A DNA stretch of 64,000 nucleotides from CAVTSA01 sp963790575 (GCA_963790575.1 CAWBPD010000034.1:1-64000); one strand, 5' to 3'; positions 17,598-25,937 are shown, counted from the first letter of the stretch. Translations and numbers: made by a program. The notes: generated from the sequence alone by a model not told the origin.

Positions 17598-17631
17598 CGA
17601 GGACGTCACCGCCGCGGCCGTGACGTCCTCG
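17598..17631. terminator. Perfect 12-bp hairpin between convergent genes
   Basis: CGAGGACGTCAC and GTGACGTCCTCG pair completely around a ten-base GC loop. It lies between the DoxX gene (+) and a GNAT gene (-), so it can serve both as a terminator. No T-run is present on either side. Confidence 0.7.
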
Positions 17632-17670
17632 GCTCCGGTCTTGCTCCGGGGGCTTTGAGTTGAGGGACGC

Positions 17671-18168
17671 TCAGAGCACCCGGGTGAGGATCGTCGTCTC
17701 GATCTGCGTCGAGGCCAGCCGCAGCCGCTGCACCGGCTCCCAAGCGCACCCTCGATTGAACCCGACCGCCTGATCACCCGTCGGGACCCAGAGGCGACGA
17801 TAGCCGAGTTGGACGGAGGTCTCTTCCAGCCGGCCGACCAAGCCGCGCCCGATCCCCTGCTTTCGGGCATCGACGCGCACGACCATGCCAACCAACCAGG
17901 GCGTACGGCCATCGCGTTCGGAAGCGCTGAGCTCTCGATCAGCGTCATCGAGCCCTACGGCGCCGAGCGCGTCACCATTCGCGCCGATCGCGACCAGGGT
18001 GATCGGCAGCTTGTCCTTGCCGGCCTCACGCCGCGTGACGTCGATGTGCGCGGCGGGGCTTGGATCCCCATACCCCCACTCGCGCCGGCCCATCTCGCCG
18101 ACGGCCGCGACCAACTCCGGGTGGCATGCCGGCAGCTCCACCGTCATGCCTTCTTCGGCCGGCACCAT
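17671..18168 (-). CDS. GNAT family N-acetyltransferase
   Basis: 165 residues (an ATG seven codons in is an alternative start). The acetyl-CoA loop is MVVRVDARKQGIGRGLVGRL (R/QxxGxG/A), followed by LGYRRLWVPTGDQAVGFNRG and a C-terminal strand. These define the GNAT fold. The acceptor is unknown. Bases 18169-18582 upstream carry no intact gene. Fragments such as ALPEGGDRTAEVTRDRVVIL on the minus strand hint at a decayed gene I cannot name. Confidence 0.8.
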   Translation of the reverse strand: MVPAEEGMTVELPACHPELVAAVGEMGRREWGYGDPSPAAHIDVTRREAGKDKLPITLVAIGANGDALGAVGLDDADRELSASERDGRTPWLVGMVVRVDARKQGIGRGLVGRLEETSVQLGYRRLWVPTGDQAVGFNRGCAWEPVQRLRLASTQIETTILTRVL

Positions 18169-18569
18169 GCGATCGTAACCCTCCGCTCGAGCACCGCAGG
18201 TCGCATACGACTAGGCGACTCGAAGCCCACGCTGGAGCGGGCCCTTCACCTCGAAGGGGCGGCGGTGCCGGGCCGGGTGCGGACCCGGCGCCAGCGCTGA
18301 CGTGGAACCGTGCCCCACTCGGTGCCGTCGGGTCGCAGGATGACCACCCGATCGCGCGTCACCTCGGCGGTCCGGTCGCCGCCCTCTGGGAGCGCAAAGG
18401 GAGGTCCAGGGCCTTGCGCAGCGCCACCGTGGTGGTGGGAACGCGCGGCCCATGTGCAGCACGTCGAGCTACCCCGGCCGCGGTCCCCCACCGCACTCGG
18501 GCGAGGGCGTCGCAGGCGATCCGCTTCAGGTCCCCGCCGTGAGACCCCAGCCAGGAGCCCCGTCGTCCT

Positions 18570-18577
18570 GGTGCACC
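18570..18577. repeat. GGTGCACC dispersed palindrome
   Basis: Third copy (CTGGTGCACCCGGCG), at the edge of the decayed interval beside the PPOX-like gene. It lacks the AACG extension of the other copies, so it may be coincidental. Confidence 0.35.
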
Positions 18578-18582
18578 CGGCG

Positions 18583-19047
18583 TCACGCGTGTTCAAAGCG
18601 GCCGGAGCTCTCAACCGGGACGATCCGGTAGACAACCGGTGACTGGCCCGTCGATGGATCGAACCGGTGCCGTCGCCCCCAGCCCTTGTCCACAGGGCTT
18701 GGCGGGGTCCGTAACCAGGAGAGGCCAAGCTTGCGGAAATGGCGGGCGAGCTGGGACCGGGCCGCTGCGGCTTCCTGCCCCTGGAGCTCCTCGAAATGGC
18801 CCTGCACCACCACGGTCTCCCAGTCGGTCAGGCCCTGGAAGCGCTCCACCTCGAAACAGACATCGGGGTTCTCGCGCATCATTCGCAGCTTCAAGCCTTC
18901 GAAGGAGGCGGCGTAGATCGCCGTGCCGTCGTACAGGTACGCGATCGGTGTGATGTAGGTACGTCCCCCCGCGTGGCAACCTATCCGCCCGACCGTTCCC
19001 AGGTGCAGCAGGTGATGTATCCGGTCCGGCCTCAGCTCACCCAACAT
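18583..19047 (-). CDS. Pyridoxamine 5'-phosphate oxidase-like (flavin-binding split-barrel) protein
   Basis: 154 residues starting at MLGELRPDRIHHLLHLGTV (ATG at 19047). GRIGCHAGGRTYITPIAYLY, FEGLKLRMMRENPDVCFEVE and VVVQGHFEEL are the FMN-binding split barrel of PPOX-family proteins. In mycobacteria such genes often belong to the DosR dormancy regulon, and here it lies beside BON, Usp and DevR-like genes. It overlaps the upstream BON reading frame by 11 bases. The flavin or F420 substrate is unknown. Confidence 0.78.
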   Translation of the reverse strand: MLGELRPDRIHHLLHLGTVGRIGCHAGGRTYITPIAYLYDGTAIYAASFEGLKLRMMRENPDVCFEVERFQGLTDWETVVVQGHFEELQGQEAAAARSQLARHFRKLGLSWLRTPPSPVDKGWGRRHRFDPSTGQSPVVYRIVPVESSGRFEHA

Positions 19048-19423
19048 GGACGGATTGCCTACCCGCCGACCTGGACCCAGCGTCGGCCGCCGGCGCGTCC
19101 TCGCGGACCTGTGCGTCGAGCACGCCAGGTACGCTCTTGGCCAGCTCGAGGGCGAGTGCGCGGGTGCGAGCACTCGCCTCGCCGCGAACGAATGCGATAC
19201 CGTTCTTTCTCTCGACCTCCAGGTGGGCGAGCGCAGTCCCCTCCTCCTGGAAGAGGTTCGCCACCTCGACCGTGATGGTGGCGTCGCCGCGACACATCTG
19301 CTTCGGCAGATCGTGGCGGCTGACCACGCCCACCACGTCCTCACCGCGCAGCACGGGCCCCGGTGGACGTCGACCTCCACCAGGCGGCCCGCGCCGGGCT
19401 GACATCACATGGCTCGCGTTCAT
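19037..19423 (-). pseudogene. CBS-BON protein with lost N-terminal part
   Basis: The frame holds GEDVVGVVSRHDLPKQMC, the end of a CBS domain, followed by a BON domain (VANLFQEEGTALAHLEVERK then NGIAFVRGEA and AKSVPGVLDAQV). Complete relatives have two CBS domains before BON and are about 210-230 residues. Here only the last CBS strand and helix remain, preceded by low-complexity Pro/Gly/Arg sequence. It is probably a degraded stress-island gene, though a free-standing BON protein could still be made. Confidence 0.6.
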
Positions 19424-19617
19424 GCATCCAGCAGACGTCGCGGGACACGCGGAGGGGGAGTGCCGAACGACCTCCCTCGTGCGGGCCGGGAGGCGACCGT
19501 TGGCCGCGGATCACGTGGACGCGTTCCAGACCCGGCGACCGGCCCCACCTCGGCTGATGGTTCCGGAGATACTCGTGGTCAGGCCCCCGCCCCTGACAAT
19601 CTGACGAGGAGACCGTC

Positions 19618-20493
19618 ATGTACCGCCGAATCCTGATTGCCGTCGATCCCAAGGGACTCGTGGCGGGCGCCGCACCTGCCGTTGCCGCGGTTGCAGCGCC
19701 AGAGGGCGCCCAGGTGCGCCTGCTGACGGTGGGACCTCAGGCCGGGCGTGCGGGAGCCGAAGGCGAAGAGATCCTGCGCCGGCTCACCCAGGATCTCCAG
19801 GCGCGCCATCTCGAAGTCGCCGTCGAACGGCGCGAGGCCGACGGCGAGTCGGTCGCGGAGGCGATCGCGGCCTCGGCTGACGCCTTCGCGGCGGAGCTGA
19901 TCGTGCTCGGAAGCCGCCGACGTGGTGATGTCGCCGGGTTCATGCTCGGTTCGGTCGGGAGCGCCCTGGCGTCTCGCATCAGCACCCCGATTTTGGTCGT
20001 CTCCCACGGCGAACGGCAGCTACCGGCGGGGTTGAAGCACGTCCTGGTCGCCGTCGACGGTGGCGAGCTCTCGCACCAGGCGGTGGTCGCCGCCGCCGCC
20101 CTGGCCGGATCCGAGACCGAGGTCACCGCGCTCTACGTGGATACGTCGGCCAGCGGCCTGGGGGCCTATCCGCTCTACGTCGATCCCGGCCCGGCGGAGG
20201 AGGAGGGCGCACGGGCCCTGGATGACGCGCTGGAGGTCCTGCGGAAAGCCGGCGTCCGCGGCTCCTCGCGGCGGACCTATGCGCTCGAAGGCACGGGGGC
20301 CGCGATCGCGCGGGCGGCGGACGAGCTGGACGCGGACCTGATCGTGCTTGGGTCGCGACGTCCGGGGAACGTCGAGGCGCTGCTCCTGGGCAGCGTGGCC
20401 CGCACGGTCATCGCCCACACGCGCCGCACCGTCCTGGTCGCGACCGGAGCCCCGAAGCCGACCGGCGAGGAACGGTCACAGACGCGCGGCTGA
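19618..20493 (+). CDS. Two-domain universal stress protein (UspA family)
   Basis: 291 residues with tandem Usp domains. Each half ends in the ATP-binding GX2GX9G(S/T) loop: GSRRRGDVAGFMLGSVG near residue 100 and GSRRPGNVEALLLGSVA near 245. Such double Usp proteins are induced by hypoxia, starvation or nitric oxide in actinobacteria. The ATG follows CGAGGAGA. Its neighbours (DevR-like regulator, CBS/BON and PPOX genes) support a dormancy or stress role. Confidence 0.92.
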   Translation: MYRRILIAVDPKGLVAGAAPAVAAVAAPEGAQVRLLTVGPQAGRAGAEGEEILRRLTQDLQARHLEVAVERREADGESVAEAIAASADAFAAELIVLGSRRRGDVAGFMLGSVGSALASRISTPILVVSHGERQLPAGLKHVLVAVDGGELSHQAVVAAAALAGSETEVTALYVDTSASGLGAYPLYVDPGPAEEEGARALDDALEVLRKAGVRGSSRRTYALEGTGAAIARAADELDADLIVLGSRRPGNVEALLLGSVARTVIAHTRRTVLVATGAPKPTGEERSQTRG

Positions 20494-20512
20494 CCATCGC
20501 CCAGCCCCTGGC

Positions 20513-21199
20513 TCAGCCCTGGGGCGTCGACCCCGGTGTCGAGGTGTGCCGGGCCAGGTACGCGGCCGCCTCAGCCCGGCGCTGGACCTCCAGCTTGGAA
20601 AGGATGGTGGAGACGTAGTTCTTCACCGTCTTTTCCGCCAGGTGGAGCGCCACCCCGATGTCACGGTTGGTCTGGCCTTCGGCGACCAGCTCCAGGATCC
20701 GCTCCTCCTGCGGCGTGAGGCGGGACAGCTTCTCGTCGCGCAGCAGATGCTTGCCCTTGCGAAGGCGTTCCAGGACAGCGGACGTGACCGCCGGGTCGAG
20801 CAGGCTTTGACCTCTGGCGACCGCGCGCACCGCGTTGATCAACTCGCCCATCCGGATCTGCTTCAGGACGTAGCCGCTGGCTCCCGCCATGATGGAGGCG
20901 AACAGCGCCTCGTCGTCGGCGTAGGAGGTCAGCATCAGGACCTTGGTCTCCGGCCGCTGGGCCCGGATGTCGCGCGTCGCGTCGATCCCGCTCCCGTCGA
21001 TGAGGCGGACGTCCATGATGACGACGTCCGGGCGCAGCGACTCGGCCGCGGCGATCGCCTGCTGGACACTGGCCGCCTCGCCGACCACGAAGAATCCACT
21101 CTGGGTGCTGAGCATGGCCCGCAGGCCGTCGCGGACCACCTCGTGGTCGTCCACGATCAGGATCCGGACCTGCGCCGGAGCCTCGTCAGATTCAGGCAT
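20513..21199 (-). CDS. NarL/DevR-type response regulator
   Basis: 228 residues from the ATG at 21199, after GGAGACAGGAG; a start five codons earlier is possible. The receiver domain has ILIVDDHEVVRDGLRAML and phospho-acceptor Asp in VVIMDVRLIDGSG, with the Thr/Ser switch in VLMLTSY and Lys in YVLKQI. The LuxR-type helix-turn-helix is LTPQEERILELVAEGQTNRD with HLAEKTVKNYVSTIL. All key residues are intact. The only nearby kinase is a wreck (21729-22310), so it may be an orphan or answer to a distant kinase. Confidence 0.93.
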   Translation of the reverse strand: MPESDEAPAQVRILIVDDHEVVRDGLRAMLSTQSGFFVVGEAASVQQAIAAAESLRPDVVIMDVRLIDGSGIDATRDIRAQRPETKVLMLTSYADDEALFASIMAGASGYVLKQIRMGELINAVRAVARGQSLLDPAVTSAVLERLRKGKHLLRDEKLSRLTPQEERILELVAEGQTNRDIGVALHLAEKTVKNYVSTILSKLEVQRRAEAAAYLARHTSTPGSTPQG

Positions 21200-21275
21200 C
21201 TCCTGTCTCCTCAATCAGCGTCCGCGCGCCGACGGCGACCGCTCTAGCGTCATCGTAGTGAGACCCCCTTCGCGA

Positions 21276-21615
21276 TCAGGACCACAGAGTCCCGGCGGGG
21301 GTCTCGGACGCGCCTCGCAGGTACACGTCAAGCAGTTCCAAGGGCGCCACGATCCCGAGCAGACGGCGGTCCCGGTCGACCACCGGCAGGCCCTGATAAT
21401 CAGTTCGGCCGCGATGCGGCCCGCGGCCCGGCGAACACGTTGCGATGCATGACCGCACTGACGCGCACCTCTTCCGATCCCGCGCGTGCCACCTCCCGGG
21501 CAATGACTCCCATCACCGTCAGGATCTCCTGGTGTTGGGCTGACGGATAGGGCCGGATGGCCCCTTGCAGCAGGGACACGCCGGCCCTCGCCTCCACCAA
21601 GGACCCCCTTCGCAC
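21276..21615 (-). pseudogene. Frameshifted CBS-domain protein
   Basis: One frame gives EEVRVSAVMHRNVFAGP (start of a CBS domain) and then runs off. A second frame resumes with YQGLPVVDRDRRLLGIVAPL and ELLDVYLRG. Joining them near base 21405 restores a CBS domain, so at least one indel has broken the gene. Only one CBS unit remains. It belongs to the same decayed stress island as the BON relic. Confidence 0.65.
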
Positions 21616-21660
21616 GGAACGGCGGCTGTTCGGAGGCGTATGACGCCCCTTCCGTGCGAA
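21609..21660. repeat. 11-bp inverted repeat with 30-base spacing
   Basis: TTCGCACGGAA (21609-21619) and its exact complement TTCCGTGCGAA (21650-21660) flank 30 bases. It lies between the broken CBS gene and the broken kinase. It could be a hairpin, an operator pair or the ends of a tiny insertion. Confidence 0.6.
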
Positions 21661-21728
21661 ACGGGAGGTATGTCTGGAAGTTCTTGCGAATCCTGCGGAT
21701 GGTCTGGCGGTTCCGGCTGGGAGGGCGA

Positions 21729-22310
21729 TCAGCGAGGCATCAGGATGCGGAGGGCGGTGCCTTGCCCGGGCGCGCTCTGAATGTCAAACCGGCCCCCCTG
21801 CAGGTCGGCCGGCTCGAAGGCAGGACGCCTCGATCCCCCGGGCAAGGTCACAACCGCGCGCAGCTCGGCGCCGGTCACGATCGGAAGCACGATCCCCTCC
21901 TGGGGCAGTTCGCGGGGCCGCGCCGGGAGGAAGTCGTGCCAGGTCTCCTCCGTCACCTCCGCCGCCAGTGATCCGGTGGGCTCGCCGAATTGCGCACTCG
22001 CCACCCGGCCGCCGCGCAGCCGCGGGGCGTCGGGTCCGAGCGCGATGGTGACCTCGAGTTCATCCTCGGCACTGGTGGGTGTGGAGATGGTCACGGCCGG
22101 GGCGCCCGTCAGCGCACGGGCGGCCCTGGCCAAGAGCAGGAGCAGCGTGCGGGCCGGCCGCTCCGCAGCGTCGCCTCGCTGAGCGTCAACCCGGCCTGCG
22201 TGCGCATCTGGGCGCGACGACGGCCTGACATGTCGCGGGTCACCTTCGAGAACCCCCGGAGTTTGCCGGTTTCGTCGAAGACGGGCGCGATCACCGTGCT
22301 CGCTGAGCTG
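21729..22310 (-). pseudogene. Collapsed PAS-GAF sensor histidine kinase (DevS-like)
   Basis: A PAC tail (IAPVFDETGKLRGFSKVTRD) is read in one frame. A GAF-like segment (ALTGAPAVTISTPTSAEDEL, then EGIVLPIVTGAELRAVVTLP) follows in another. The frame then jumps directly to GGRFDIQSAPGQGTALRILM, which is the final G-box of a histidine-kinase ATPase domain. The HisKA and most of the ATPase domain are missing. It probably was the partner of the response regulator at 20513. Confidence 0.7.
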
Positions 22311-22366
22311 TCCCGGTCTCTTTTCCGTTGACGGCCTCAGCGACCACCTGCGACGATCAGGGACCA

Positions 22367-22939
22367 ATGGCGGCGGCGCGCGCTCGACGGGCTGGATGGA
22401 CCTCCCTCGACCCGTGGCTTCGGTTCGCGTTCGGAATCCTCACCACGGCACTGGGTGTGATCGTCATCTTTTGGCCCGGGCACCCGCTCTTCGTGGTGGC
22501 GACGCTCTTCGCGGTCCAGTTGATCGCGTCGGCGGTGTTCAGGTTCGTGGGCGCCTTCAGTGTGCCGCCGGACCACGAATGGCTCCGGATCGCTTACGTC
22601 GTGGTCGGAGTGATCTCGCTGATCGGCGGCGTTCTTCTCCTCCGCTATCCCGGCTCACTGGCGTCCGAAGCCCTGGGTCTTGGGCTGGTGCTGGGTATCT
22701 ACTGGATCTCTAGCGGTGCGATCGACCTCTTTGTGAGCCTTGCCGAAAGCCATGCGCCGCGGCGCGGAGTGATCGCCCTGGTCGGAGTCCTGAGCGTGGT
22801 GGCCGGCGTGATCGTCCTCGCCACGCCCGTACCCCCGATCGCTTTCATCGCCTGGGTGCTGGGCAGTTTCTTGATTGTCCTCGGGGTGATCACCGTCGTG
22901 CAGGCGATCCTGCTCAGGAGGGCTCGCGCCGCTCGGTGA
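22367..22939 (+). CDS. HdeD/DUF308 family membrane protein
   Basis: 190 residues from the ATG at 22367, preceded by CAGGGA; the open frame begins at 22328. There are six hydrophobic segments in three helical pairs, with the DUF308 pattern in RFAFGILTTALGVIVIFWPG and LLLRYPGSLASEALGLGLVL. E. coli HdeD protects against acid at high cell density; most homologues are uncharacterised. It sits at the end of the stress island. Confidence 0.8.
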   Translation: MAAARARRAGWTSLDPWLRFAFGILTTALGVIVIFWPGHPLFVVATLFAVQLIASAVFRFVGAFSVPPDHEWLRIAYVVVGVISLIGGVLLLRYPGSLASEALGLGLVLGIYWISSGAIDLFVSLAESHAPRRGVIALVGVLSVVAGVIVLATPVPPIAFIAWVLGSFLIVLGVITVVQAILLRRARAAR

Positions 22940-22954
22940 GGGCCCACAAACCCA

Positions 22955-22968
22955 CTTTCACGTGAAAG
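22955..22968. repeat. 14-bp perfect palindrome CTTTCACGTGAAAG
   Basis: It lies between convergent genes (HdeD + and FAD oxidase -) in a 65-base gap. GTGAAAGCGGCC and GTCAAAGCGGCC follow as a near-direct repeat 30 bases apart. With no loop it is more like a protein-binding site than a terminator. Confidence 0.5.
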
Positions 22969-23004
22969 CGGCCCTATTTGAGGCGGTGTGGCACCACCTT
23001 CCCG

Positions 23005-24141
23005 TCAAAGCGGCCTTACCGGGCCATGCCCCACGAACCGATTGGGCCGCAGACCGTCCAACGCGGAGGGCTGTCCACCCATCAGTTCCTCTGCCACCGC
23101 CTTTCCCACCGCCGGCGAGAGTTGGAATCCGTGGCCGCTGAATCCAACCGCGACGTAAGCGCCGTCGGTACCGGGCAGGGGGCCGATGAGCGGGACTCCG
23201 TCGACCGAGACGCCCTCCAGCCCGCACAGGTGGCCGTCGATCCTTCTGTGCCGCAGTGTCGGGAAGAGTTCACAAGCCGTCTCCCAACTGCCTTTGACCG
23301 AGTCCTCCAGCAGCTCGCAGGTATGAATCTCTTGGTTCACTTCCGCCGGCCACCCGCCTCCGATGTAGAACGCTCCGGACGGCTGCTGCTTGAACGAGAT
23401 CGGTCGACTCTCAGACCCGACGGTCGGGACGAGAATCGGATCCACCGGATCACTGCGCAGCATCTGCAGGCCCTCGACGCGGAGCGGAAGGTCGAAGTCC
23501 AATTGGCCCAGCAGGCGCGGAGACCAGGACCCCGCGGCAAGCACCACGTGGGTCGCGTTCACCTGCTCGGAGCCCAAGCGCACGCCCCGGACCTTGCTGC
23601 CCGCGACGAGGAAGCCATCGACCGCCTCCCGCCGATGGATCGCACCGCTCCGTACCGCGGCGTCAAGGAACGCGCGAGTCGTGAGCCTTGGGTCAGCCTG
23701 ACCGTCGCCGCTCGTGAAGGTGCCACCGATCACCGAGGGGGCGAGGATGGGGGCCAGCTCGTGAGCTTCGGTGGCGTCGACAAGTTCGGTCTCGATACCG
23801 GCCGCGCGCTCACGCGCCGCCCGCTCGGCCAGCCTTGCAAGATCCGTCTCCGTCTCCGCCACGTGAAGGTGACCGCCGGCTCGAAATGCGCAGTCGGCCT
23901 CAAGCTCATCCTCCAAGAGAGGCCACCTGTTGCTCGCCGCGAGCGTCAGTTCCCACTCTCGGGGGTCCCGATCCTGCCTCCTCACCCCCCCAGCGCTGGC
24001 CCAGGAGGCGCTCGGGGAAACCGGCGAGCCAGGATCCGCGATAATCACCTGGCTCCCCGTCTTGGCCAGGTGGTATCCGATCGATGATCCGATCACGCCG
24101 GCGCCGACCACGACCACGTCGAAGCTATGGCTCAGCGTCAT
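23005..24141 (-). CDS. FAD-dependent oxidoreductase of the DAO (D-amino acid/sarcosine oxidase) family
   Basis: 378 residues. The N-terminal dinucleotide-binding motif VVVVGAGVIGSSIGYHLAK is followed by a DAO-type PSASWASAGGVRR. The C-terminal GVPLIGPLPGTDGAYVAVGF and SGHGFQLSPAVGKAVAEE complete the FAD site. Family members oxidise secondary or primary amines such as glycine, sarcosine or proline. It is monocistronic, and the substrate is unknown. Confidence 0.87.
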   Translation of the reverse strand: MTLSHSFDVVVVGAGVIGSSIGYHLAKTGSQVIIADPGSPVSPSASWASAGGVRRQDRDPREWELTLAASNRWPLLEDELEADCAFRAGGHLHVAETETDLARLAERAARERAAGIETELVDATEAHELAPILAPSVIGGTFTSGDGQADPRLTTRAFLDAAVRSGAIHRREAVDGFLVAGSKVRGVRLGSEQVNATHVVLAAGSWSPRLLGQLDFDLPLRVEGLQMLRSDPVDPILVPTVGSESRPISFKQQPSGAFYIGGGWPAEVNQEIHTCELLEDSVKGSWETACELFPTLRHRRIDGHLCGLEGVSVDGVPLIGPLPGTDGAYVAVGFSGHGFQLSPAVGKAVAEELMGGQPSALDGLRPNRFVGHGPVRPL

Positions 24142-24347
24142 GCCGCTTTTGGGACTCTGATTGTCCGCTGGGGATTGCTAACGGCCTTGGCACGGTCTGC
24201 TGCTTCCACCACCACCTCCTGCTCCGCGCCGCACCTCTGCCACACCCAGGTCGCGGACCCGTCCCCGGGTCGGGGACCACCTGGTCCTGGTCGGCGGTCA
24301 CGGGCCGATTCTGCGCCGAGACCTGCGCGTCACGCCAAGCGACCAGA

Positions 24348-24749
24348 ATGTCGGAGATGAGCAGCACCCTTCAGTGGGTCGGCGTCGCCATCGATTGCGC
24401 GGACGCCGGTCCTGTGGCCCGCTTCTATGAACGGCTCCTGGGATTCGAGATGGGCGATTTCGAACCGCCTGGATGGGCCCAGTTGCGCGACCCGGCTGGA
24501 GGTGTGCACCTCAACATTCAGGGTGAGGATTGGTATCAGCCGCCGACCTGGCCGGAACGCTCCGGCACGCAAGCCAAAATGATGCACTTCGAGGTCTTGG
24601 TCGATGACCTGGAGACCGCTGTCGCCACCGCCCTCGAGGCGGGCGGCACCGAAGCGCCATGGCAACCACCCGACCGCGACCGAGAACGCCTGCGGATCAT
24701 GCTCGACCCCGCCGGCCACCCTTTGTGCCTCTTCCTACACGGTGAATAG
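24348..24749 (+). CDS. VOC-superfamily (glyoxalase-like) protein
   Basis: 133 residues from the ATG at 24348 (another at 24357). One glyoxalase/bleomycin-resistance module with paired half-motifs: VGVAIDCADAGPVARFYERL, then MHFEVLVDDLETAVATALEA and IMLDPAGHPLCLF. Such proteins act as isomerases, dioxygenases or drug-binding proteins, and this one fits the glyoxalase_6 type. No partner gene. Confidence 0.8.
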   Translation: MSEMSSTLQWVGVAIDCADAGPVARFYERLLGFEMGDFEPPGWAQLRDPAGGVHLNIQGEDWYQPPTWPERSGTQAKMMHFEVLVDDLETAVATALEAGGTEAPWQPPDRDRERLRIMLDPAGHPLCLFLHGE

Positions 24750-24867
24750 CACCAAGACAAGGTGGTGGGCGGCGCTGCTCTCGAGCCAGTGGCCTCTTGC
24801 TCTTGTCCCGGAACGCCATGGCCGGGTGCCCGGACCAGCGGTAGGTACTAGCGGCCAGGTTCACCCA

Positions 24868-25016
24868 GCGGTCTAGCGTGGCCGGGCCGCTGCGCCGGCA
24901 CCTGGGTCAGGCGGCGGAACAGGGATGAGCTCGGCCACGTCTGGGGCTGTCACCGCAAGCCCTTGGTCAAGGGTCGCGAGGCGGCCTCGATGGGCCCTGG
25001 CAGGCCTGCAAGGTAG
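24868..25016 (-). pseudogene. Duplicated tail of the adjacent vapC toxin gene
   Basis: About 150 bases closely match 25078-25232, including the last 30 or so codons of the VapC gene and its stop (for example CTGTCACCGCAAGCCCTTG in both). Only the C-terminal part is present. It is a tandem partial duplication of the toxin tail and downstream sequence. Bases 24750-25118 contain nothing else identifiable. Confidence 0.75.
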
Positions 25017-25118
25017 AGCGCTTGCTACCCGTTCGCGCGGGCCGCTCAGGGTGCCAGATCGGACGACCAGATCCGCTTAGCGTCTAGCCCTGGGGCCGGT
25101 GCCGCGCTGATAGCTGGT

Positions 25119-25538
25119 TCAAGCGGGGGGAACAGCAATGAGCTCCGCCACGTCTGAGGCTGTCACCGCAAGCCCTTGATCAAGGGTCGCGAGGCGGCCT
25201 TGATGGGCCCTGGCTAGGCCGGCAAGATAGGCGGCCGTCACTTGCCCGTGCCCAAGTACGCGCGATAGGTCCACCTCCAGGTAGGTGAGATCGTCGAACC
25301 ATTGCTCATGGCGGGCATGGCCGGCCAGAACCGACAGCGCTTTGCGCGCGTCGCTGGTGCTCGTTCCTTGGCGGACGAGCAACCGGAGCAAGGTCCCCTG
25401 GACAGTGGGGCAGGTTGCAAATCGTCCGGCTTGCCGAAACCATGCTCTGGCCGCCGCATGGTGCACGTGCTCGGCCACCACGAGAGCCACCAGCACGTTA
25501 CCGTCCAGCAGACATCCGCCTCGCGTGCGGTCAGCCAT
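25119..25538 (-). CDS. VapC-type PIN-domain toxin
   Basis: 139 residues from the ATG at 25538. PIN nucleases cut RNA with a cluster of acidic residues. Here CLLDGNVLVALVVAEHVHHA gives the first Asp (with Gly-Asn after it), TVQGTLLRLLVRQG supplies the second-position region and LATLDQGLA the late Asp. It overlaps the antitoxin gene by 8 bases. The canonical Glu of motif II is not obvious in TVQGTLLRL, so catalytic competence deserves checking. Confidence 0.82.
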   Translation of the reverse strand: MADRTRGGCLLDGNVLVALVVAEHVHHAAARAWFRQAGRFATCPTVQGTLLRLLVRQGTSTSDARKALSVLAGHARHEQWFDDLTYLEVDLSRVLGHGQVTAAYLAGLARAHQGRLATLDQGLAVTASDVAELIAVPPA

Positions 25539-25758
25539 CTTCCTCGATCGCGGACACGTCTTCGGCCGTGATCCGGCGTCCCACCCGTACCGTGGGCAGG
25601 CCACTCTCGGGATCGATCTCGATCGTGGTGCGGTCGTCGTGAGCCAGTGAGGCGCGCATCATGCTTTCCACGGTCCGGCTCAGGGTCTGGTGCCGGTCGC
25701 GGGCGATCTGGCTGGCCGCGCGGTGGAGGTCGTCCGGAAGGTCGATCGTCGTCCGCAT
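25531..25758 (-). CDS. VapB-type ribbon-helix-helix antitoxin
   Basis: 75 residues. MRTTIDLPDDLHRAASQIAR with TLSRTVESMMRASLA is a typical RHH DNA-binding and dimerisation domain. The acidic tail (RITAEDVSAIEEDG) would bind the toxin. A TATGAT -10 lies six bases from its ATG, and two GACGAAG repeats lie 43-67 bases upstream as possible operators. A degraded copy of this gene and its leader lies at 39730-40045. Confidence 0.85.
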   Translation of the reverse strand: MRTTIDLPDDLHRAASQIARDRHQTLSRTVESMMRASLAHDDRTTIEIDPESGLPTVRVGRRITAEDVSAIEEDG

Positions 25759-25764
25759 CACTGC

Positions 25765-25770
25765 ATCATA
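25765..25770 (-). promoter_or_regulatory. -10 of leaderless vapBC transcript
   Basis: TATGAT on the minus strand ends six bases before the vapB ATG, with no ribosome site between. The degraded copy near 39960 keeps the same hexamer next to its start. Confidence 0.6.
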
Positions 25771-25800
25771 CTTCGCATCACACGAGGGTGCGTAGCGGTT

Positions 25801-25825
25801 GACGAAGCGTGGTCTCCTGACGAAG
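25801..25825. promoter_or_regulatory. Possible VapB operator: two GACGAAG direct repeats
   Basis: GACGAAG occurs at 25801-25807 and 25819-25825, 18 bases apart, upstream of the vapB -10. RHH antitoxins usually autoregulate through paired repeats like this. Inferred. Confidence 0.4.
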
Positions 25826-25937
25826 GACGCTTTATGTTTCCAGACCTCGGCGGCACCCCAGCTCCGCATCGCACCCGCGGCTCCGCCTCCTACGCGGCGC
25901 ACCATCTTCTCCACGTGCACCGCGGACCACTGACGGG

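Noticed and set aside
18211..18582. Small coding gene between the GNAT and PPOX genes
   Set aside because: Protein-like stretches occur in different frames, but no family could be named and no intact frame exists.
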